From an uncultured Prevotellaceae bacterium (lineage in GTDB: Bacteria; Bacteroidota; Bacteroidia; Bacteroidales; Muribaculaceae): a stretch of 10,932 bases of DNA. Location of the stretch: assembly GCA_905210415.1 (NCBI GenBank), contig CAJLWM010000064.1, positions 1 through 10,932 of the forward strand, in the 5' to 3' direction. Shown here in pieces: positions 5,572-10,932 of this stretch. Each line of letters starts with the position of its first letter. Positions within the stretch are counted from its first letter, which is position 1. The translations under genes and the position numbers were made by a program. The notes below the pieces were generated by a model, which ran no database searches, had not been told where the DNA came from, and saw only the letters and a program-made list of their open reading frames with translations.

Positions 5572-8196
5572 TTAAATATTAGCGAGCACGATTTCCTTCA
5601 TCTTGTCGAGAGCAGCAGATAAGCCTTCGGCATTCTTGCCACCTGCTTGAGCAAATCCTGATTGGCCGCCACCGCCACCTTGAATCAACTTGGCAGCTTC
5701 GCGAACAATCTTAGATGCGTTGAGAGTGTCAGACACAAGTTCGTCGGAAATCATCACTGTGAGCATAGGCTTTTCGTTGTCTTTGGTAGCAGCGATGAAT
5801 ATCACCTTTTCGTTGGTCTCGTTCTTCAACTCAAATGCTACGCCCTTCACCACGTCGGCCAAGCGAGGACCCGATAGTGAGGCAATCTTCACGCCGCCTG
5901 TTTCGATGGCGTTGTTGAGCACCTTTTGAGCAAGATTCTTCACGCGTTCGCGCATATATTCTTCGGCTTGCTTGCGGAGTGATGAGTTTTCTGCAATAGA
6001 CTTTTGCAGAGCCACGAGCACGTTAGGAGTGTTGTTGAGCAACTCACGCACCTTGCCGAGGGTGTCTTCGAGATCGTAGATGGCATTTTCTACGCCTTCG
6101 CCAGTGATGGCTTCGATACGGCGGATGCCGGCAGCGATGCTGCTTTCGCTCACAATCTTAATCATGCCGATGTTGCCGGTGTTGTCAACGTGTGTACCGC
6201 CACAGAGTTCGATTGATGAGCCGTATTGGATCACGCGCACCTTATCGCCATATTTCTCGCCAAAGAGCGCCATAGCACCGAGCGATTTAGCTTCTTCGAT
6301 AGGTACGTTGCGGTGTTCGCAGCGTGGAATTGCCATGCGCACGTGTTCGTTGGCGATGCGTTCGGCCTTGCGCAATTCTTCTTGAGTCACCTTTTGGAAG
6401 TGAGAGAAGTCGAATCGGAGCACCTTAGAGTCAACGTAGCTACCTTTTTGCTCAACGTGTGAGCCAAGCACTTCACGCAATGCTTCGTGAAGCAAGTGGG
6501 TGGCAGTGTGGTTGGCAGAAGTAGCCAAGCGAGCTTTCTTGTTGATGGCTGCGTGGAATGTCTCAGTGACGTCGCTTGGCAATTTCTTGCTCAAGTGAAT
6601 AGGGAGGTTGTTCTCGCGCTTAGTGTCGAAGATTTCGATTGTTTCGTCGCCACAAGTGAGTGTACCCTTGTCGCCCACTTGACCACCCATTTCAGCATAG
6701 AAAGGAGTGCGGGCGAGCACTATTTGATAGTATTCGTTGTTCTTTTGCTTTACTTTGCGGTAGCGAAGAATTTCGGTGTCTACTTCAAAGAGGTCATAGC
6801 CCACAAATTCTGTTTCGCCTTCCTTGAGTTCTACCCAGTCGGTGGCTTCAACGGCAGCAGCGTTGCGGGCGCGTTGCTTTTGCTTAGCCATTTCCTCGTT
6901 AAACTCTTCTTCGTTCACTTCAAGACCGTTTTCGCGAAGGATGAGTTCGGTAAGGTCGAGAGGGAAGCCGTAAGTATCGTAGAGCACAAATGCGTCTTTG
7001 CCGCTGATTTTTTGATTGCCAGCTTGCTTAGTGTCGGCAATCACCTTGTCGAGCATCTTGATACCGGTCTCGAGAGTGCGAAGGAAGCTGTCTTCTTCTT
7101 CCTTGATTACATTCTTGATGAGGGTGCTTTGCACCTTGATTTCTGGATAAGCTTCACCCATCGATTCGATGAGAGTGTCGATGAGGCGATACATAAATGC
7201 TTCGCGTTGGCCGAGGAATGTGTAGCCGTAGCGCACAGCGCGGCGCAAGATGCGGCGGATAACGTAGCCAGCCTTGGCATTTGATGGCAATTGTGAGTCG
7301 GCAATAGAGAATGCGATTGTGCGCACGTGGTCAGCAATTACGCGCATTGCCACGTCGCAATCTTTGTCTTCGCCGTATGTCTTACCTGCAATTTCGCCAA
7401 TCTTCTTGATGAGAGGTTGGAACACGTCGGTATCGTAGTTTGATGTTTTGCCTTGCAAAGCCATGCAGAGGCGTTCGAAGCCCATACCGGTGTCGATAAC
7501 CTTGTTAGGAAGAGGTTCGAGCGAACCATCGGCTTTGCGATTGTATTGCATAAACACGAGGTTCCAGATTTCTATTACTTGTGGGTGGTCGTGGTTCACG
7601 AGGTCGCGACCGCAGATTTGTGCCTTTTCTTCGTCGCTGCGAAGGTCGATGTGGATTTCAGAGCAAGGGCCGCAAGGACCTGTTTCGCCCATTTCCCAGA
7701 AGTTGTCGTGGCGGTTGCCATTGATGATATGGTCGGCAGGAAGGTGCTTTTCCCAGATAGAGGCAGCTTCGTTGTCGCGTTCGAGGCCCTCTGGTGCGTA
7801 ACCTTCAAACACGGTAGCGTAGAGGTTTTCTGGATTGATCTTGAGCACCTCGGTGAGGTATTCCCAAGCCCAGTCGATAGCGTCTTTCTTGAAGTAGTCG
7901 CCAAACGACCAGTTGCCAAGCATTTCAAACATAGTGTGGTGATAAGTGTCGTGACCTACTTCTTCGAGGTCGTTGTGCTTACCACTCACGCGAAGGCATT
8001 TTTGTGAATCGGATACGCGAGGCCACTTTATCGCTACGTTGCCCAGTATTATATCCTTAAACTGGTTCATACCAGCATTAGTGAACATCAGTGTTGGGTC
8101 GTCTTTTATGACCATAGGTGCAGAGGGAACAATATGGTGCCCTTTGCTGCGGAAGAATTCAATAAATGATTCTCTGATTTCTTTTGCTGTAAGCAT
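5572..8196 (-). CDS. alaS: Alanyl-tRNA synthetase
   Basis: An 874-residue class II synthetase that charges tRNA-Ala and edits mischarged Ser/Gly. The catalytic domain holds [14 protein letters not shown] (39-52) and the motif 2 region [17 protein letters not shown] (86-102). GMGFERL (237-243) and the [12 protein letters not shown] stretch (about 313-324) continue the aminoacylation and tRNA-binding part. The editing domain has the zinc ligands HTATH (H563, H567) and CGGTH (C665, H669). The C-terminal domain contains a coiled stretch (about 730-760) and [15 protein letters not shown] (840-854), the glycine-rich C-Ala signature. Length is complete. The ATG at 8196 is preceded by a consensus promoter about 90 nt upstream that faces the promoter of the divergent MerR-type gene. 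engB follows on the same strand. No T-box-like leader is visible. Confidence 0.98.
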   Translation of the reverse strand: MLTAKEIRESFIEFFRSKGHHIVPSAPMVIKDDPTLMFTNAGMNQFKDIILGNVAIKWPRVSDSQKCLRVSGKHNDLEEVGHDTYHHTMFEMLGNWSFGDYFKKDAIDWAWEYLTEVLKINPENLYATVFEGYAPEGLERDNEAASIWEKHLPADHIINGNRHDNFWEMGETGPCGPCSEIHIDLRSDEEKAQICGRDLVNHDHPQVIEIWNLVFMQYNRKADGSLEPLPNKVIDTGMGFERLCMALQGKTSNYDTDVFQPLIKKIGEIAGKTYGEDKDCDVAMRVIADHVRTIAFSIADSQLPSNAKAGYVIRRILRRAVRYGYTFLGQREAFMYRLIDTLIESMGEAYPEIKVQSTLIKNVIKEEEDSFLRTLETGIKMLDKVIADTKQAGNQKISGKDAFVLYDTYGFPLDLTELILRENGLEVNEEEFNEEMAKQKQRARNAAAVEATDWVELKEGETEFVGYDLFEVDTEILRYRKVKQKNNEYYQIVLARTPFYAEMGGQVGDKGTLTCGDETIEIFDTKRENNLPIHLSKKLPSDVTETFHAAINKKARLATSANHTATHLLHEALREVLGSHVEQKGSYVDSKVLRFDFSHFQKVTQEELRKAERIANEHVRMAIPRCEHRNVPIEEAKSLGAMALFGEKYGDKVRVIQYGSSIELCGGTHVDNTGNIGMIKIVSESSIAAGIRRIEAITGEGVENAIYDLEDTLGKVRELLNNTPNVLVALQKSIAENSSLRKQAEEYMRERVKNLAQKVLNNAIETGGVKIASLSGPRLADVVKGVAFELKNETNEKVIFIAATKDNEKPMLTVMISDELVSDTLNASKIVREAAKLIQGGGGGQSGFAQAGGKNAEGLSAALDKMKEIVLANI

Positions 8197-8243
8197 TGTT
8201 TGATATAATATGTGAAAAATAAATATTTATTTGTCGGTATAAT

Positions 8244-8275
8244 TTTGAAAAAATTAAACTAATTGTTTAACTTTG
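8244..8275 (+). promoter_or_regulatory. Consensus promoter of the MerR-type gene
   Basis: TTTG at 8244-8247, a 20-bp spacer and TAACTTTG at 8268-8275 are an exact match to TTTG-N19-21-TAnnTTTG. Transcription should start near 8282, giving a leader of about 40 nt. The core lies inside the leader of the divergent alaS transcript. Confidence 0.7.
8254..8270. promoter_or_regulatory. Inverted repeat in the merR-gene promoter spacer, candidate operator
   Basis: TTAAAC (8254-8259), 5 nt, then GTTTAA (8265-8270) form a perfect 6+5+6 dyad between the -33 and -7 boxes, touching the -7 box. MerR-family proteins classically bind dyads in exactly this position, so autoregulation is possible. A second dyad, TAATTTT-N3-AAAATTA, lies at 8240-8256. 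The region is very AT-rich, so chance repeats are common. Confidence 0.35.
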
Positions 8276-8290
8276 CTATATATTAGCCTA

Positions 8291-8322
8291 CAAAATTACT
8301 CTATAATTACGGTTTTTGCAAA
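8291..8322 (-). promoter_or_regulatory. Consensus promoter of alaS
   Basis: Read leftwards: TTTG (8322-8319), a 20-bp spacer, TAATTTTG (8298-8291), an exact match to the Bacteroidetes consensus. Transcription should start near 8284 with a leader of about 88 nt. The -33 box touches the first base of the MerR-type gene's ATG (8322), so the two genes share these bases. Confidence 0.68.
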
Positions 8323-8663
8323 TGGTGGTGAACGACTTAGATAAAAAATTCTATAAAATCGGCGATGTGGCGGAGATTCTGGGTGTCCCTGCTTCCACTT
8401 TGCGCTTCTGGGAGAAGCAGTTTACTATCATAAAACCGCGTAGGAATGCCAAAAATATTCGTTTTTATACTCCGCAGGACATAGAGACTATTCGCAAGGT
8501 GTATTACCTTGTGAAGGAGAAGGGTCTGAAGCTTGATGCCGCTCAGGAGCAGATTCGCCACAATCGGTCGAATGTTGACAAGAGATTTGAGGTGGTGGAG
8601 CGCTTGCGCTCGATTCGCGGCGAGCTGGTGGATATCCTTGAGGCTATGAACAAATTGCAGTGA
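8322..8663 (+). CDS. Small MerR-family transcriptional regulator
   Basis: A 113-residue DNA-binding protein. The MerR winged helix-turn-helix is at residues about 9-35 (FYKIGDVAEILGVPASTLRFWEKQF), the wing follows (RFYTPQDIETIRKVYYLVKE, about 47-66), and the last 35 residues form the antiparallel coiled-coil dimer helix (VDKRFEVVERLRSIRGELVDILEAM). There is no effector domain and no cysteine or metal-site pattern at the C terminus, so any signal sensed is unknown. Start ATG at 8322; an in-frame TTG two codons earlier is less likely. It is divergent from alaS, with overlapping control regions, and ends before a 14-bp hairpin. It may control its own promoter through the dyad in its spacer; that is inference. 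Confidence 0.9.
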   Translation: MVVNDLDKKFYKIGDVAEILGVPASTLRFWEKQFTIIKPRRNAKNIRFYTPQDIETIRKVYYLVKEKGLKLDAAQEQIRHNRSNVDKRFEVVERLRSIRGELVDILEAMNKLQ

Positions 8664-8714
8664 AGAATCATTGTTGTCAGGTGATTGTAATATTGCAGAC
8701 GACATTATATAACG

Positions 8715-8759
8715 AAGACCGAGGTTTCGTGATGCTTTGGGCATAGAAACCTCGGTCTT
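8715..8759. terminator. Long perfect hairpin between the MerR-type gene and the flavodiiron gene
   Basis: AAGACCGAGGTTTC (8715-8728) pairs perfectly over 14 bp with 8746-8759. Inside the 17-nt loop, ATGC/GCAT (8732-8735 with 8741-8744) can pair further. It sits between convergent genes (stops at 8663 and 8783), the position of a bidirectional terminator, but neither side has a clear T run (GATGTATTGTG rightwards, CGTTATATAATG leftwards). Termination may be weak or factor-dependent. Confidence 0.6.
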
Positions 8760-8782
8760 GATGTATTGTGTAATCCGTAAAA

Positions 8783-9943
8783 TCAGATGAGTGCTTCGGC
8801 AAGGCTGGTGAGTTGGCTGATGGTGTCGGCCTTGACGGTCGATTCCACTGTCACCACGGGGTCTACCAGTGTGATGTCCTTCATCTGTTGCATCGCTTCC
8901 TTCATTTTGCGTCCTGCCACAGGAGCCCAACTGCCGTTTTCGATGAATGCCACCTTGCGGTTTTGATAGTTCTTAGCCTTGAGGTGCTGCAAGAAGTCGT
9001 GCATCACTGGCATGATGTCGCCGTCGTAGGTGGGGCATGCAAGCACGAGGCGGTCGTAGCGGAATGCATCTTCGAGCGCTTCAGCCATATCGTCGCGAGC
9101 GAGATCGGCAGTAGAAACCTTCACGTCGCTCTTGCTGCGGATGATTTCGGCCAGGCGGTTGGCGGCGTTGGCAGTGTTGCCGTGCATGCTGCAATATGCT
9201 ATGAATATGCCTTCGTTCTCAGGCTTGTAGCTGCTCCATATGTTGTATAATGAAATGTAGTAGCCTAAATTCTCTTTCAATATCGGGCCGTGAAGCGGGC
9301 AGATGGTATTGATGTGGAGTGTAGCCGCTTTTTTGAGCAGTGTTTGCACTGGTGCGCCATATTTGCCACAGATGTTGAAGTAGTAGCGTCGAGCCTCGCA
9401 AGTCCAATCTTCCTGAGCCGACAAAGCACCGAATTTGCCGAACGCGTCGGCTGAGAAAAGTATTCCTTCTGATTGCTCAAATGTTACCATTGCTTCGGGC
9501 CAGTGAACCATAGGTGCCATGAAGAATTGCAGGGTGTGGCTGCCTAGCGCCAAGGTGTCGCGCTCCTTCACAATCATCAGTCGGCCGCTGTAGTCGGTGC
9601 CGAAAAAGCGGTTCATCATATCGGCTGCCTTTTGGTTGCATACGCCAGTGAGAGTAGGGTATTTATCCATAAGGAGATTGACGTTTGCTGCGTGGTCGGG
9701 CTCCATATGGTTGATGATGAGGTAGTCGGGGGTCTTGCCGCAGAGGGTTGCTTCAAGATTGTCCAACCATTCATCGGTTTTGCGGGCATCTACGGTGTCG
9801 AGCACTGCGATTTTGTCATCGAGGATAACGTAAGAGTTGTAGGAGATACCATTAGGGATGATATATTGACCTTCAAACAAATCGAGGTCGGTGTCGTCAG
9901 CGCCAATATATTTAACGGCGTCGGAGATAGTTGCTTTGCTCAT
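8783..9943 (-). CDS. Flavodiiron protein (A-type flavoprotein, oxygen or nitric oxide reductase)
   Basis: A 386-residue cytoplasmic flavodiiron protein that reduces O2 to water (or NO to N2O) in anaerobes. The N-terminal metallo-beta-lactamase-like domain (about 1-245) supplies the iron ligands HMEPDH (H79, E81, D83, plus H84), H147 in MVHWPEA, D166 in SADAFGK and H218 in PLHGP. The C-terminal flavodoxin domain (about 246-386) has the FMN phosphate loop AYCSMHGNTANA (249-260), then ACPTYDGD (302-309) and IENGSWAP (334-341). There is no fused rubredoxin or flavin reductase module, so this is the minimal class A form, needing an outside electron donor such as rubredoxin; none is visible nearby. 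It has its own promoter, and its ATG is preceded by eight A residues. O2 versus NO preference cannot be told from sequence. Confidence 0.94.
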   Translation of the reverse strand: MSKATISDAVKYIGADDTDLDLFEGQYIIPNGISYNSYVILDDKIAVLDTVDARKTDEWLDNLEATLCGKTPDYLIINHMEPDHAANVNLLMDKYPTLTGVCNQKAADMMNRFFGTDYSGRLMIVKERDTLALGSHTLQFFMAPMVHWPEAMVTFEQSEGILFSADAFGKFGALSAQEDWTCEARRYYFNICGKYGAPVQTLLKKAATLHINTICPLHGPILKENLGYYISLYNIWSSYKPENEGIFIAYCSMHGNTANAANRLAEIIRSKSDVKVSTADLARDDMAEALEDAFRYDRLVLACPTYDGDIMPVMHDFLQHLKAKNYQNRKVAFIENGSWAPVAGRKMKEAMQQMKDITLVDPVVTVESTVKADTISQLTSLAEALI

Positions 9944-9979
9944 TTTTTTTTATAATATCGTTTAATTAATTATACGTTG

Positions 9980-10011
9980 CAAAAATACTATTTTGTTGAC
10001 AATGAATGAAA
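9980..10011 (-). promoter_or_regulatory. Probable promoter of the flavodiiron gene
   Basis: Read leftwards: TTTC (10011-10008), a 20-bp spacer, TATTTTTG (9987-9980), matching TAnnTTTG with one mismatch in the -33 box. The leader of about 30 nt is AT-rich and ends in eight A residues directly before the start codon, without a Shine-Dalgarno sequence, as is common in Bacteroidetes. Confidence 0.6.
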
Positions 10012-10028
10012 TTTTTTTGACACATTAG

Positions 10029-10757
10029 TTATATGGCAAGTGCCACTATGCCGCTGATGCCTATGTAGGCATACACTATGCGTTGCAGGCTGGTTTGCGA
10101 GAGCAGGCTAAACACTTTGCTGCCAAGCCATGCGCCTATGCCCACGGCCAAGATTCCGCAGGCGAATGCTTTGCCCACGTTGAGCGTGAAGAGGCCGTTG
10201 CCATAGCGAAAAGCGGTCATCACCATGTTGCCCAAGAAAAAATAGATTTGCGAGAGCGCGAGGTATTCCTCTTTGCTTTTGCTGGCTGCCAGAAAATATA
10301 GTGCGGCTGGAGGTCCTTGCATACCGAAGAATCCGCCCATGAGGCCAGAGAGGCTGCCCATGCTCAGTTGCACGGGCGTGCTGGGTTTAAGCGAGATGCG
10401 AGAACGCAGAAATAGAAAATATATACTCACCAAGATGAGTATCACGCCGAGAATCTTCTTGAGCAGATGATTGTCGAGTGTGGAAACCAGTGCCACGGCG
10501 AAAAACGAGAACACGGAGAATGCGCCGAGAATTGTCCATAGCTTGCGCCATACGATGTGGCGGTGCATTCTTATCACCACAAAGAGCGATGTTACCGAGG
10601 CAAGAAGCCCTGATAGGGTAGTGGCTTCGCCGTACGACGGCATTAGGTATGGTAGCATCGTCATGATGAAGATGCCAAAACCGAAACCGCTCACGCGCTG
10701 CACAAAACTGGCCCCGATGGTGAGTGTGGCTATGATTATGAGTTGTTCGGGTTGCAT
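10029..10757 (-). CDS. TSUP-family (TauE/SafE-like) membrane permease
   Basis: A 242-residue inner-membrane protein of the TSUP family (Pfam TauE), whose members export sulfite or organosulfonates or move other small anions. Hydrophobic helices alternate with short loops: about 5-36, 43-62, 73-92, 98-117, 130-155, 166-186, 193-212 and 224-242, roughly eight in all. The two half-repeats carry the family's glycine signatures, VSGFGFGIFIM (22-32) in the first half and MGGFFGMQGPPAALYFL (140-156) in the second. Start ATG at 10757; length is normal. It follows ssb on the same strand after a hairpin, and I see no consensus promoter before it, so its expression may depend on readthrough or a diverged promoter. 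The flavodiiron gene downstream has its own promoter. The substrate is unknown. Confidence 0.88.
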   Translation of the reverse strand: MQPEQLIIIATLTIGASFVQRVSGFGFGIFIMTMLPYLMPSYGEATTLSGLLASVTSLFVVIRMHRHIVWRKLWTILGAFSVFSFFAVALVSTLDNHLLKKILGVILILVSIYFLFLRSRISLKPSTPVQLSMGSLSGLMGGFFGMQGPPAALYFLAASKSKEEYLALSQIYFFLGNMVMTAFRYGNGLFTLNVGKAFACGILAVGIGAWLGSKVFSLLSQTSLQRIVYAYIGISGIVALAI

Positions 10758-10780
10758 GGTGGTGAATCTGAGAAAATGAG

Positions 10781-10830
10781 CAATGCTGCCCTGAGTGCTG
10801 AGTGTGTGCTCAACGAGAGGGGCAGCATTG
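10781..10830. terminator. Hairpin terminator after ssb
   Basis: CAATGCTGCCC (10781-10791) pairs perfectly over 11 bp with 10820-10830, with a possible inner TGAG/CTCA pairing (10792-10795 with 10809-10812). Read leftwards, in the ssb direction, it is followed by CTCATTTTCTC, a short T tract. It lies in the 97-bp gap between ssb and the permease gene; a moderate intrinsic terminator or attenuator. Confidence 0.6.
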
Positions 10831-10854
10831 ATGAATTCGTTTATGCTAATTTGC

Positions 10855-10932
10855 TTAGAAAGGCAGATCGTCGTTGTCGTCGCTCTTGCTGAAATCTGTT
10901 GCAGGAGGCATAGTGGCAGCAGCCACAGGAGT
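10855..10932 (-). CDS. ssb: Single-stranded DNA-binding protein, C-terminal tail only
   Basis: Only the last 25 codons and a TAA stop are in the window; the rest lies beyond the right edge. Read leftwards, the fragment gives a Pro/Ala/Thr-rich linker followed by DFSKSDDNDDLPF at the very end. The acidic tail with terminal D-D-L-P-F is the SSB hallmark, the peptide that recruits DNA replication and repair partners such as RecQ, RecO, PriA and exonuclease I. The N-terminal OB-fold that binds DNA is not visible, so the call rests on the tail and linker composition alone. A hairpin terminator follows at 10781-10830. Confidence 0.85.
   Translation of the reverse strand, partial: TPVAAATMPPATDFSKSDDNDDLPF

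Noticed and set aside
6487..7284. A 265-codon open frame on the + strand inside alaS
   Set aside because: It is antisense to the strongly conserved alaS coding sequence; its hydrophobic, Val/Phe/His-rich translation is what complementary codons produce, and it has no promoter or family match.
7453..8007. A 184-codon open frame on the + strand at the alaS 5' end
   Set aside because: A shadow of the alaS catalytic domain, including its motif 2 region, with no initiation signals.
8197..8284. T-box or other amino-acid riboswitch in the alaS leader
   Set aside because: The leader of about 88 nt is almost entirely A and T, with no specifier stem, T-box sequence or terminator/antiterminator pair.
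8337..8930. A 197-codon open frame on the - strand across the MerR-type gene and the flavodiiron 3' end
   Set aside because: It spans the intergenic hairpin and two real genes on different strands and shows no domain.
1..10932. CRISPR arrays, insertion sequences, tRNA genes, phage or defence modules
   Set aside because: I saw no regularly spaced repeats, transposase motifs, terminal inverted repeats or tRNA-like cloverleaf segments; recurring short words such as TGTAGGCG are shared codon usage, not repeats.

Overview
The window looks like ordinary chromosomal DNA from a member of the Bacteroidales, a Gram-negative anaerobe-type lineage. The evidence is promoters of the Bacteroidetes form TTTG-N19/20-TAnnTTTG (best before the small gene at 3342 and between alaS and the merR-type gene), AT-rich or A-rich leaders without Shine-Dalgarno sequences, a Kdo-8-phosphate phosphatase (outer-membrane lipopolysaccharide) and gene families typical of gut Bacteroidales. 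Muribaculaceae or Prevotellaceae would fit, but I cannot fix the family from this sequence. There are no RNA genes, mobile elements, CRISPR arrays or long repeats. No stretch without a gene exceeds 300 bases.

Layout: at the left edge, the 3' part of kdsC and a complete maf read rightwards. maf ends tail-to-tail, with a 9-bp overlap, against a leftward pair made of an uncharacterised ATP-grasp-like protein and, upstream of it, a D-2-hydroxyacid dehydrogenase (hydroxypyruvate/glycerate type). Next come two rightward single-gene units: a 64-residue protein with a C-terminal membrane segment, which has a very good promoter and its own terminator, and a ROK-family glucokinase that ends at a strong hairpin. 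Leftward again are alaS followed by engB/yihA. alaS and a rightward small MerR-type regulator are divergent, and their promoter cores lie face to face in the short region between them. Beyond a 14-bp perfect hairpin, a leftward flavodiiron protein (oxygen or NO reduction) and a leftward TSUP/TauE-type permease follow. At the right edge is the last 25 codons of a leftward ssb gene, recognised by its DDLPF-type acidic tail.

The genes are mostly housekeeping: lipopolysaccharide sugar synthesis, nucleotide-pool or division control, glycolysis entry, alanine charging, ribosome assembly, oxygen defence and DNA replication. They do not form one pathway. I see no convincing new multi-gene system. The least explained items are the ATP-grasp-like protein, the 64-residue membrane peptide, and the interlocked alaS/merR promoter region with an inverted repeat in the merR-side spacer.
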